Part shown: positions 1-7,504 of the stretch, in pieces
How the letters are laid out: each line of letters starts with the position of its first letter
Numbering within the stretch: position 1 is the stretch's first letter
DNA from: an uncultured Ruminococcus sp.
GTDB taxonomy: Bacteria > Bacillota > Clostridia > Oscillospirales > Acutalibacteraceae
NCBI GenBank assembly: GCA_937892835.1
Contig: CALBHM010000009.1
Coordinates: 1-12,348 of the forward strand
Direction of reading: 5' to 3'
DNA length: 12,348 nucleotides
Translations under genes and position numbers: made by a program
Notes under the pieces: generated by a model
Database searches by the model: none
What the model was told of the DNA's origin: nothing
The model's input: the letters and a program-made list of their open reading frames with translations, nothing else

Positions 1-2567
1 ATTTAGCTAACGATTGGTCAAAAAGCTCTCTGAGAGAGTGGATGAATAAGGATTTCTACAACACCGCTTTCACGGCGGAGGAACAGGATCAGATAGGTAA
101 AACCTACCTTGACAACACCAATCCGTTTAGTCAGAAATATGACTGTGCAGGCACATTTGATAAGATTTTTATAATTAGCTTTTATGATGCAATAAACAGC
201 GATTACGGTTTTGATGAGGATGGATCACGTAACGATTTTGCGAGAATAAGACCGGCTACCGATTACGCAAAGTGCCAGGGTGCAGATGTGGTAGATGTGT
301 CGGGAACGCTCCCGTATTGGTGGCTGCGTACAACAGGTCTCTACGGCGCATTTGCCCTTGGCGTATCTCCGAACGGCTGGATTGTTTCCAGCGGCGGCGG
401 TTATTACAATGTCAACAGAACCGATAATGCTGTTGTTCCTGCATTAAAGTTTAATCCGAAGACACCGACTCTCGCTAAGGGCAGCAAAATCGAGTTCGGC
501 TCATATCCTCAGTCCGAGGTTACGGACGCCGACGAGATCGCAAAGCTTGAAGCGGACTCGGAGAATTATCTTTGGGTTTCCTATAAATATTACAGCGGAA
601 CAGTCGATAGTACTGACGGCAAAATGGAGTCGGGCGATTTCATGCTGTATAAGGATTTCTACAGCGACGGCGAAATGTTCCGTGCGGTTACTTTCACGGA
701 GTACAGACCTGGCACCGGCGGTGGATTAAAAGGAGTAAAAGCCTATTCTTTCCAGGATGAGAACGGCTATGACCCGAACAATGTATATTATTTTAAATAC
801 GAACCGCTGACATGGCGTGTGCTTGATCCCAATGAGGGATATGTGATGTGCGATAACATAATTGACTCGCAGGCTTATCAGAATTTCGTTATTAAAAAGG
901 ACAATAAGCTTTATAACAGTAAGGATTGCACAAATTATGTCTCAGATTGGTCAACAAGCTCATTGAGACAGTGGCTTAACAAGACGTTTTATAACATGGC
1001 ATTCTCTCGTGAAGAGAAAATGCTTATAGGCACAACATTCCTTGAGAATAACAGCACAGACGGCACTTGGTTCGGCACCGATACGAGTGATAAAATATTT
1101 ATTCTCTCGTATGCCGATGTAGTGAACAGTGCATTCGGCTTCAACTCATCAAATGAGGAGTTTGACGAGGCGAGAAAGATCAAGGAAACGGCTTATTCAA
1201 AATGTCAGGGCGTATATATCAGCCAGGATTATCCGTATTGGTGGCTTCGCTCTCCCGTCGACACCGACCGTGTTGACTATGTCAGTGCCTACGGCTGGGC
1301 AAGTGCCGCAGATGGAGTTTACGGTACGGGCGTGGGAATTGTTCCCGCATTCAAATTCAACCCGAAAGCCGTTGACGTTAGCGTTGTTTACGACCTTGAC
1401 GGCGGCGCATGGGCAGAGGGCTACACTGCACCGATAAGCTATAAATCAAATGAAACACTTGCACTTCCGACAGTGGAAAACGTTGTACGAGCAGGTTATA
1501 CCTTCGGCGGCTGGGAGCAGACGAGCTCCATGAACAAGACTGTTGCTTACACGGCAAAGTGGATAGCCAACGGTTATACCGTAAAATTTGACTCGAACGG
1601 CGGAACGGCGGTTTCGGATAAATACCTTTCTTGGGACGGCAATGTGCTTGAAGGTGTTGCAGCTCCGACAAAGGCAGGTTACACATTCGCAGGCTGGAAG
1701 TTCAATAATTCGGCAGTTATGACAGACACAAAGTTTTCCGACCTCGCCGCAAACGATAATGTAAGCGAAATTACCTTGACCGCAGAGTGGACGGCAAAAA
1801 CATATACTATTAAGTTCGACACAAGAGGCGGTACACCCGTTGCCGACAAGACGCTCCATTGGGACGATAAGGTTCTCGACGGAGTTGTTCCTCCGACGAG
1901 AGACGGCGGCTTTGAATTCATCGGCTGGAACATCGTTTCTCCAAAATTGAGCGCAACGACTTTGAATTGCACATATGGCGAGCTTGTTCAGGACGATAGC
2001 ATTGATACCGTTACACTCGGTGCGGTATGGAGAGATACCGAAGCTCCGGTAATAATCGGTCTCGAAAACGGTAAGACCTATTGCGGTGCTCAGAAGTTTC
2101 GAGTAACCGACAATGACACTTCAAGGTCGGCAATCGTAATGATTAACGGCAAAACGGTTGAGCCGGACGCAGACGGATATTATACGGCTGAACCGGCAAA
2201 CGGTGAGCTTAAGATTATTGCTGTTGATTCTTTTGCCAATATGTTTATGGTTACAATCACCGTAAACGCCTCTCACGATTACAGCGATTGGAAGTTCAAC
2301 GAGAATGAACACTGGAAGGAGTGCAAGTACGGCGATTCCGTGATCGAAAAGGGCGAGCACACTTTCGAGTGGGTAACTGATAAGGAAGCTACCGAGACCG
2401 AAACGGGTATCGCGCATGAGGAATGCTCGGTTTGCCACGCAAAGAGAAACGAGAACACCGAGGTTTCCAAGATTCCGACGAAGTGGGATAACATCCGTGA
2501 TTGGTTTGTCTCGATTTTCGCAAGGATTATTAAGTGGCTTATTGATCTTATTAATACTGTTTGCTGA
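1..2567 (+). CDS. Surface/secreted protein with tandem DUF6273 modules and InlB-type repeats (5' truncated)
   Basis: The frame is open from the first complete codon (position 3), and residues before the Met at 42 already match the module (LANDWSKSSLREW), so the true start lies upstream. Numbering from that Met, residues 1-140 are the end of one DUF6273 module (SSLREW, DKIFIIS, PYWWLR, VVPALKFNP). Residues 145-447 are a full second copy, opening with FGSYPQSEV and repeating SSLRQWLNKTFY, DKIFILS and PYWWLRSP. Three InlB/Listeria-Bacteroides-type repeats follow (about 447-508, 511-585, 586-665; GYTFGGW, GYTFAGW, FEFIGW). Then come an Ig-like segment (668-735), a Cys/His/Trp segment (737-800; HWKEC, ECSVCH) and a hydrophobic amphipathic tail (815-841). 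No LPXTG or SLH motif is visible. Family knowledge suggests an exported, surface-exposed protein, possibly adhesive; the actual ligand is unknown. A hairpin lies downstream at 2603-2633. Confidence 0.88.
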   Translation, partial: LANDWSKSSLREWMNKDFYNTAFTAEEQDQIGKTYLDNTNPFSQKYDCAGTFDKIFIISFYDAINSDYGFDEDGSRNDFARIRPATDYAKCQGADVVDVSGTLPYWWLRTTGLYGAFALGVSPNGWIVSSGGGYYNVNRTDNAVVPALKFNPKTPTLAKGSKIEFGSYPQSEVTDADEIAKLEADSENYLWVSYKYYSGTVDSTDGKMESGDFMLYKDFYSDGEMFRAVTFTEYRPGTGGGLKGVKAYSFQDENGYDPNNVYYFKYEPLTWRVLDPNEGYVMCDNIIDSQAYQNFVIKKDNKLYNSKDCTNYVSDWSTSSLRQWLNKTFYNMAFSREEKMLIGTTFLENNSTDGTWFGTDTSDKIFILSYADVVNSAFGFNSSNEEFDEARKIKETAYSKCQGVYISQDYPYWWLRSPVDTDRVDYVSAYGWASAADGVYGTGVGIVPAFKFNPKAVDVSVVYDLDGGAWAEGYTAPISYKSNETLALPTVENVVRAGYTFGGWEQTSSMNKTVAYTAKWIANGYTVKFDSNGGTAVSDKYLSWDGNVLEGVAAPTKAGYTFAGWKFNNSAVMTDTKFSDLAANDNVSEITLTAEWTAKTYTIKFDTRGGTPVADKTLHWDDKVLDGVVPPTRDGGFEFIGWNIVSPKLSATTLNCTYGELVQDDSIDTVTLGAVWRDTEAPVIIGLENGKTYCGAQKFRVTDNDTSRSAIVMINGKTVEPDADGYYTAEPANGELKIIAVDSFANMFMVTITVNASHDYSDWKFNENEHWKECKYGDSVIEKGEHTFEWVTDKEATETETGIAHEECSVCHAKRNENTEVSKIPTKWDNIRDWFVSIFARIIKWLIDLINTVC

Positions 2568-2602
2568 ACAGTAGCTAAAACTACAGCTGAATAAACAAAT
2601 AG

Positions 2603-2633
2603 CGTCTCCTCTTGATTCTTTCAAGGGGAGACG
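2603..2633 (+). terminator. Probable terminator of the DUF6273/InlB-repeat gene
   Basis: A 13-bp stem (arms 2603-2615 and 2621-2633, one T-G wobble) closes a 5-nt loop 36 nt after the stop codon at 2567. The sequence after it is T-rich but interrupted (TTAATCTTAATTT), so termination may be imperfect. The arm core (ctcctcttga / tcaaggggag) resembles the hairpins of the repeat element at 11081-11232. Confidence 0.6.
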
Positions 2634-2651
2634 TTAATCTTAATTTAACAG

Positions 2652-2680
2652 AAAAAACAGCGGCCACGATTTGTGACCGC
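2652..2680 (-). terminator. Rho-independent terminator of the phosphoesterase/EIIC operon
   Basis: Read on the minus strand, GCGGTCAC and GTGGCCGC (2680-2673 and 2667-2660) form an 8-bp GC-rich stem with one wobble and a 5-nt loop, followed by TG and a run of six T (2657-2652). It lies 16 nt after the EIIC stop codon. Together with the hairpin at 2603-2633 it insulates two convergent genes. Confidence 0.8.
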
Positions 2681-2696
2681 ATTAAATATTGTTTCA

Positions 2697-3758
2697 TCAA
2701 AGGTCAAGCTTGAGGTCGTTTTCCTTAATCCAGCCAATCTTTCTGAGAATGAGGCAGAAAGCCCATGAAAGAACAGCCGGAAGAATGAAGCTTATGAGGA
2801 TAAGTCCTATCCAGTCAAAGGCGGTAATACCGGCCTTTGTGCCGTTGGCAATGGAATTGACCCAGCCGGTGTAAACGCCTATCTGACCGACAAGGCCGCA
2901 TGTGCCCATGCCGGAGGAGACTGCCGCACCGTTCATTTCAAGCTTGAAAATGCATGTCGCTATCGGTCCGGTTATCATCGAGGCGAGTGTCGGCGGAATC
3001 CAAATCCGGGGATTCTTAACGATATTGCCCATTTGAAGCATGCTTGTGCCGAGACCCTGCGAAACAAGGCCGCCCCACTTATTTTCACGGAAGCTCATGA
3101 CGGCAAAGCCTATCATCTGAGCGCAGCAGCCTGCGAGAGCCGCTCCGCCTGCGAGACCTGTAAGTCCGAGAGCCGCACAAATTGCCGCACTGCTTATCGG
3201 GAGGGTGAGAGCGATGCCGACTATGGCAGAAATTATAATGCCCATCAGGAACGGACGAAGCTCTGTTGCCCACATTATAGCGTGTCCGACTGCGCTTGCT
3301 GCCTTGCCGATATATGGCGCACAGAGCATCGAGAGCACACAGCCGAGACCGATCGTGACAACCGGAGTGACGAGAATGTCAAGCTTTGTTTCCTTGCTGA
3401 CAGCCTTGCCAAATTCGGCGGCAACTATCGTGATGAGCAAAACTGCGAGTGGACCGCCTGCGCCGCCGAGCTTATCTGCGGCATATCCCACGGTTGCGAG
3501 CGAGAAAAGGACAAGCGGCGGAGCTTTGAGAGCAAAGCCGATTGCGATTGCCATTGCGCAGCCCTTGACCGCCGATGCGAAATCTCCGATCGTGACGAGT
3601 GCTTCAATCGAAAACTGAGAGCCTATCGTTGAAAGAATCGTGCCGACAAGCAGGGAAGCGAAAAGACCCTGCGCCATTGCGCCGAGAGCATCAATTCCGT
3701 ATCTCTTTGCGGAAAATTCGATGTCCTTGCGCTTGAGAAACGCTTTGAATTTTGACAT
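2697..3758 (-). CDS. PfoR-like PTS transporter subunit EIIC (PTS_EIIC_2 family)
   Basis: A 353-residue polytopic membrane protein, very rich in Gly/Ala/Ile/Leu, with about eight to ten hydrophobic segments. The opening (KDIEFSAKRYGIDALGAMAQ, then GLFASLLVGTILSTIG) and the segments AIAIGFALKAPPLVLFS, LTLPISSAAICAALGL and IWIPPTLASMITGPIA fit my recollection of the PTS_EIIC_2 family, which includes Clostridium perfringens PfoR, and the length is usual for it. EIIC proteins form the sugar-translocating channel of phosphotransferase systems, but no EIIA, EIIB or Cys/His phosphorylation domain is encoded here, so the substrate and even transport activity are uncertain. The start is supported by AGGAGG (3772-3767) 8 nt upstream of ATG. 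The gene begins 20 nt after the metallophosphoesterase stop, implying co-transcription from the promoter at 5057-5029. A terminator follows at 2680-2652. Confidence 0.85.
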   Translation of the reverse strand: MSKFKAFLKRKDIEFSAKRYGIDALGAMAQGLFASLLVGTILSTIGSQFSIEALVTIGDFASAVKGCAMAIAIGFALKAPPLVLFSLATVGYAADKLGGAGGPLAVLLITIVAAEFGKAVSKETKLDILVTPVVTIGLGCVLSMLCAPYIGKAASAVGHAIMWATELRPFLMGIIISAIVGIALTLPISSAAICAALGLTGLAGGAALAGCCAQMIGFAVMSFRENKWGGLVSQGLGTSMLQMGNIVKNPRIWIPPTLASMITGPIATCIFKLEMNGAAVSSGMGTCGLVGQIGVYTGWVNSIANGTKAGITAFDWIGLILISFILPAVLSWAFCLILRKIGWIKENDLKLDL

Positions 3759-3778
3759 TGGAGACCCCTCCTGTGTTT

Positions 3779-4996
3779 TTATAAGGTTTTTATATCCGCA
3801 TCAAGGCTGTTTTCGGAAATGTTGTTCCAAAAGCCGCAAGCCTTGACTGTTACCGTGTAATTTGTGTTTGGCTCAAGATCCGTGAAGATGTACGATCTTG
3901 TCTTCGGCATATCATAAAAATAATATTCCGACCATATACTTAAATGTCTGACGACGAAGCCATCGGCATTTCTGAGCACTATATCGTAACAGTTGACATA
4001 ATCCTCGTCAATTTTTGCCTGGTCGAATTCAATCTTAAAAGAAGTGTCCGTTACGTCCGAAATTGTCAGCCTTGCATCGTCGGCAAAATAGGGGAGAGCC
4101 TTTGTTTTGTATCTGTCGGCGGTGTATGTAAATGAGCTGATGTCGCTCGGAGTGTCGATTCTGCGTACCTGCGGGAAGAAGTGACCCGTCAGCACGTCGA
4201 AGGGATATACCCTTACTCTGTTATCCTTATCGGCCTCAACGATGAGCATTTGAGCGGCATTTTCCTTGTTATCGGGTATCGAGCCTGTGATCTTGTCGAA
4301 CTCGTCCATTTCAAAATAGCTGAGAGTGCCCGTGCCGAGCGAGGTGAAATGCTGCTGGTGAATCGACCTCGGGTCGTTTATCGGAGCGTGGGAGTGGCCG
4401 GAGAAATGAATTATCTGCGGATAGTTCATATAGGTCGTTATCAGCTCGTCCTCGCCCCAAAGGATACTTCCGTAAACCGTGTTGGTGTTGTGGGGGTGCT
4501 GAAAGACGAAAATCGGCTTCGCCCTGTCGTCCTTTGCGGCAGAAGCAAGCTCACGAGCCATCCATGCTTTTTTGTTGTCATCAAAGTTACAGCTGCGTGA
4601 CGGTGAAATCGAGACAAAATGGAAGCCGTTGATGATTTTGTGCTGATCCGGGTCCTGGCCGAGAATACGCTTCATTCTCTCGGTTGCCACCTCAGTGCCT
4701 TCGCCGTTTGTTTCGTGGCTTGCAAACGAGGAAATGACTTGAGTTTCGTCATAATTAACGCCCGCATCAAGAATGGTCTTGACCTTTTGCATCTGAATTT
4801 CCGTTCCCGAGTTTGCAAAGTCGCCGACTATGACGATTGCGTCGAGCTTTTTATAGCTCTCGGAGCTTTGAGCGATGGAATAAGCGTATTTCAAAGCAGA
4901 AGCAAATCGCTGCTCCTCAATGCAGTCCTCATCCTTAATGTGAATGTCGCTGACGACCATGAATCGCAGAGACGGGTTGAAATCTTTATCAAGCAT
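3779..4996 (-). CDS. Calcineurin-like metallophosphoesterase with C-terminal FN3-like domain
   Basis: A 405-residue protein with most of the metallophosphoesterase metal-binding blocks: D17-x-H19 (SDIHI), GD59 (GDFANSG), QHPH near residue 170 and GHSH near 200. The usual third block, GNH[DE], reads ASHE (H94), so the metal-bridging Asn appears replaced by Ser. Residues from about 310 to the end are beta-rich and end in a typical fibronectin-III pattern (FTDLEPNTNYTVTVKA). There is no signal peptide or membrane segment, so a cytoplasmic location is expected, although FN3-like tails are commoner on exported enzymes. The open frame reaches 5041, but Met at 5041 lies in the promoter spacer and Met at 5017 is only about 5 nt from the expected transcript start. 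ATG at 4996 has GGAGG (5009-5005) 8 nt upstream and is chosen. First gene of an operon with the EIIC protein; substrate (nucleotide, phosphodiester or other) unknown. Confidence 0.87.
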   Translation of the reverse strand: MLDKDFNPSLRFMVVSDIHIKDEDCIEEQRFASALKYAYSIAQSSESYKKLDAIVIVGDFANSGTEIQMQKVKTILDAGVNYDETQVISSFASHETNGEGTEVATERMKRILGQDPDQHKIINGFHFVSISPSRSCNFDDNKKAWMARELASAAKDDRAKPIFVFQHPHNTNTVYGSILWGEDELITTYMNYPQIIHFSGHSHAPINDPRSIHQQHFTSLGTGTLSYFEMDEFDKITGSIPDNKENAAQMLIVEADKDNRVRVYPFDVLTGHFFPQVRRIDTPSDISSFTYTADRYKTKALPYFADDARLTISDVTDTSFKIEFDQAKIDEDYVNCYDIVLRNADGFVVRHLSIWSEYYFYDMPKTRSYIFTDLEPNTNYTVTVKACGFWNNISENSLDADIKTL

Positions 4997-5028
4997 TGTT
5001 TCAGCCTCCGTAAACATATACTTATTCC

Positions 5029-5057
5029 AATATACTACCAAACAAATACAAAGTCAA
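5029..5057 (-). promoter_or_regulatory. Sigma-A promoter of the metallophosphoesterase/EIIC operon
   Basis: On the minus strand TTGACT (5057-5052) is followed after exactly 17 nt by TATATT (5034-5029), each one mismatch from consensus. Predicted transcription starts near 5022, giving a leader of about 25 nt to the ATG at 4996. The position rules out the two upstream ATGs as starts. The divergent amidase gene begins only 36 bp away on the other side. Confidence 0.75.
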
Positions 5058-5093
5058 CTGTTTTTGAGAAGAAATAAAAAAAGAGGGAGAAAA

Positions 5094-5789
5094 ATGGATT
5101 TTTTGAAGAAAAAAAGCGGAATAACGGCTGTTTTTGCAGTAATTCTTGTGCTGACAAGCTTTCTGGTAGCGGTCAAGTTCCTCTCGGGCATGGTTGAGGA
5201 GCATTATGAAAGCATCAAAACGGTTTGCCTTGATGCAGGTCACGGTGCGGACGATGTCGGCGCAACCTCAACGGGCGGAGCAAGGCTCGAAAAGGATGAC
5301 AATCTTCGCCTGACGCTTAAGGTGAGAGACAAGCTTGAGGAAAAGGGGATAAAGGTCATTTTGACTCGTGACGACGATTCCGATATCACGCTCAAGGAGC
5401 GTTGCAAGCTTGCCAACAAAAAGCGATGCGATTTTTTCCTTTCGCTACATAGAAACAGTTCGGCTTCCGGCTCGGGATTTGAAGCGTGGATTGCGAAAGA
5501 GCCGAAAGGCAGCGAGGAGGAGATTGCACAGGAGCTTGTTGATGCGCTCTGCGATATCTCCGGACTGCCGAACAGGGGAGTTAAAAGAGGATATCGCAAC
5601 TCAAGCGGAAATAATTACTATGTTAATTCCAACACGAATATGCCGTCGATTCTTTTGGAGGTTGGATTCGTGACAAACGACGAGGACAACAAAAGCTTTG
5701 ATAAAAGCCTCGACGATTACGCCGAGACCATAGCAGATATTATTTATAAAAGTGTGCAAAGCGAAAGCCTCACAGGGGAAAATCTGTGA
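5094..5789 (+). CDS. N-acetylmuramoyl-L-alanine amidase (Amidase_3), membrane-anchored
   Basis: A 231-residue zinc amidase that should cleave the bond between N-acetylmuramic acid and the stem-peptide L-Ala in peptidoglycan. Residues 10-31 form a single N-terminal membrane segment after a Lys-rich start, with no lipobox, so the enzyme is either anchored outside the membrane or released by signal peptidase. Amidase_3 blocks are complete: zinc ligands H50 (LDAGHGADD), E66 (LEKDDNL) and H119 (LSLHRNSS), and catalytic E189 (LLEVGFVTN). No extra cell-wall-binding domain is present, so it is a minimal CwlD-like form; CwlD makes muramic-delta-lactam during sporulation in Bacillus, but that role is only a possibility here. 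ATG at 5094 is preceded by GAGGGAGA and begins just before the membrane segment; the frame extends further upstream, but into the divergent promoter region. Two TATACT hexamers (5017-5022, 5031-5036) are possible -10 boxes without convincing -35 partners. Confidence 0.92.
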   Translation: MDFLKKKSGITAVFAVILVLTSFLVAVKFLSGMVEEHYESIKTVCLDAGHGADDVGATSTGGARLEKDDNLRLTLKVRDKLEEKGIKVILTRDDDSDITLKERCKLANKKRCDFFLSLHRNSSASGSGFEAWIAKEPKGSEEEIAQELVDALCDISGLPNRGVKRGYRNSSGNNYYVNSNTNMPSILLEVGFVTNDEDNKSFDKSLDDYAETIADIIYKSVQSESLTGENL

Positions 5790-5796
5790 GGCTTTT
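5764..5796. terminator. Shared terminator hairpin between convergent genes
   Basis: A perfect 12-bp stem (5764-5775 with 5784-5795, AAAGCCTCACAG arms) closes an 8-nt loop, ending in TTTT on the plus strand. The amidase stop codon TGA (5787-5789) is inside the 3' arm, so the last codons of the gene form the hairpin. The convergent lipoprotein gene stops 16 bp away at 5812, so the same stem may end its transcript, though the T-run on that side is only three. Confidence 0.75.
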
Positions 5797-5811
5797 ATCA
5801 CGTTTGTGTGA

Positions 5812-7485
5812 TTATTTATCCTTCTTAAAAAGATTCTTGAACCATTTGAGAACTGCGTTCTCTTCAACGGTTTCAGCCTCTTCCTTGACCTCCTTTGTCG
5901 GAGCGGAAACAGCGGCTGTTTCGTAAACGAACATTACCGATGTGCTTGAAGCTGAACCCTTTGTTGTGAAGATATCATACTTCTGACCTGCTTCGATCCA
6001 TGCCTTTGCACGGGCGATAAGATCGTCGGCATTGTCGGCAAGCTTTGCGTAAGCTTCGAGATCGTTCTCGGAAATAATCTTATCGAGCGAGCTCATGATG
6101 CCCTTGAGTGAAGCGATCGTGTCGTCGTCAAGAGTTTCGCCGAGGGTGTCAAATAAATCCTGGTTCTTGTCAATCGTAGTCTTGAGCTTTTTGAGTGTTT
6201 CAATCGTCTGCGGAAGATTCTTGAGAGCCTTCTGAACCTCGGGCTTTTGCATATCCGTTGAAAGTCCGGTGATGATAGGCATTACGGTTTCCATATCTTT
6301 TGAAAGGGTCGGAAGCTGTTTGAAAAACTTCTGAAGGATCGGGTTGTTGAGAAGCTTTGCAACCTGCTCAAGGTCGGTGTCGTCAGTATCTGCGATGAGC
6401 TTTTCGATTGCTTCAATGTTTTCCTTTGTCATGTACTTTTCGAGCACATCAAGAAGAGCCTTGTTGTCGTTATAAAGCTTTGTGACATCGGAAACGGAGG
6501 AAGCAAGCTCCGTAAGGTTATCCGTGTTGGAGAAGAGCTTGTTGATAAGCTCGGTTGCGTTCATGCTGTTGAATTTGTCGATAACTGCCTGAACCTCGTT
6601 GAGGGTGTTCTTGACATCGGAAACTGTGTTAGGAAGGTTGTTCTCAACGCTGCTCTCGATAGCCGAGAGGGGAAGAACGGCGAAAATCATATTTGAAAGC
6701 TCAAACTTGTCTGTGTCTGCCGTAATTGTGTAGGTGTTGGAGAAGTTGAAATCACCGAGCTGCTTAAGCATCTCATCGCTGAGGTTGAGGCTCTCTTTGA
6801 GGCCGGGTGCGCCGACCATGAGAGCAATTTCCTTTGTACCGTCGCCGATGGTCTTGCCGTTTTCAACGGTAACGTTTGAGAAATTATCCTCCGGAAGGAT
6901 CATGCCGCCTGCAACGATGAACGGCGTATAGATCGTTGTGTCTTTGCCGCTGACCTTAACGGTCTTTTTGGACTCGTTGTTGACGGTAACTACCATCTTG
7001 ACCTGACCCTTTTTGCCTGCGATATCCTTGGCAGTGGTCTCCTTGCCGTCAAGGTAGTAGGTTATCTTGAAGTTAACCGGAAGCTCCTTGTCTGTTGTGC
7101 CTCTGTAATAGAGGTCGGTTGATTCCATGTTCCAGCGGTATGAGCCGTCTTTATTTTTGATAGGTTCAACGTTAGACTTAACGTTCTTTATGTCGGAAAG
7201 GTCGGTTTTGTCGTCGATATAGGTCTGAGCCTTGTCGGTATGAAGCCAGTCTGTTACGACCTTGCTTGTAACTTCGCCGTCGGAAGCCATGTTGACATAA
7301 ACGGTTTCATTCTTCTTATATGAGGTTGCGGCCGTGTTATAGCTTACATTTTTTGTGTCGGACTGACTCGGAGCTGTGGTCGGTTCATCTGTGCTGCCGT
7401 CATTTTTCTTAGAACAGGCAGAGAAAGATGCAAGCATAGAAGCGCAGAGAAGAACGCACATGATTTTTTTCAGATTGTTTTTCAT
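5812..7485 (-). CDS. MMPL-associated helical lipoprotein of unknown function
   Basis: A 557-residue lipoprotein. The signal is Lys-rich start, hydrophobic core 8-21 and lipobox FSA|C24, followed by a Ser/Thr/Asp linker, so it should be anchored on the outer face of the membrane. Residues about 45-280 look beta-rich. Residues about 285-495 are almost wholly alpha-helical, with many Leu/Ile heptad-like stretches, suggesting a long coiled rod or helical bundle. A short hydrophobic strand (SVMFVYE) follows, then an acidic linker and a basic aromatic tail (VLKWFKNLFKKDK). I cannot name a characterised family; the helical region resembles in style the extracytoplasmic part of YhgE/Pip proteins, a weak analogy. 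ATG at 7485 is chosen over 7512 because GGAGG (7497-7493) sits 7 nt upstream, it opens the signal peptide, and 7512 overlaps the preceding gene. It starts 19 nt after the MMPL stop, so the two are almost certainly co-transcribed and probably act together. Confidence 0.85.
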   Translation of the reverse strand: MKNNLKKIMCVLLCASMLASFSACSKKNDGSTDEPTTAPSQSDTKNVSYNTAATSYKKNETVYVNMASDGEVTSKVVTDWLHTDKAQTYIDDKTDLSDIKNVKSNVEPIKNKDGSYRWNMESTDLYYRGTTDKELPVNFKITYYLDGKETTAKDIAGKKGQVKMVVTVNNESKKTVKVSGKDTTIYTPFIVAGGMILPEDNFSNVTVENGKTIGDGTKEIALMVGAPGLKESLNLSDEMLKQLGDFNFSNTYTITADTDKFELSNMIFAVLPLSAIESSVENNLPNTVSDVKNTLNEVQAVIDKFNSMNATELINKLFSNTDNLTELASSVSDVTKLYNDNKALLDVLEKYMTKENIEAIEKLIADTDDTDLEQVAKLLNNPILQKFFKQLPTLSKDMETVMPIITGLSTDMQKPEVQKALKNLPQTIETLKKLKTTIDKNQDLFDTLGETLDDDTIASLKGIMSSLDKIISENDLEAYAKLADNADDLIARAKAWIEAGQKYDIFTTKGSASSTSVMFVYETAAVSAPTKEVKEEAETVEENAVLKWFKNLFKKDK

Positions 7486-7504
7486 ATTATTACCTCCGTA
7501 TTGT

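Noticed and set aside
989..1183. Antisense and out-of-frame small ORFs within the surface-protein gene
   Set aside because: They overlap strongly conserved repeat modules, and I saw no support for them as genes.
3033..3632. 199-aa plus-strand open frame opposite the EIIC gene
   Set aside because: Cys/Arg/Glu-rich composition with no domain, antisense to a convincing membrane-protein gene with its own ribosome binding site.
4181..4600. 139-aa plus-strand open frame opposite the phosphoesterase gene
   Set aside because: Antisense shadow; the opposite strand carries conserved metal-binding motifs throughout.
4997..5041. N-terminal extension of the phosphoesterase to ATG 5041
   Set aside because: That ATG lies within the spacer of the operon promoter; the ATG at 4996 has a correctly spaced GGAGG.
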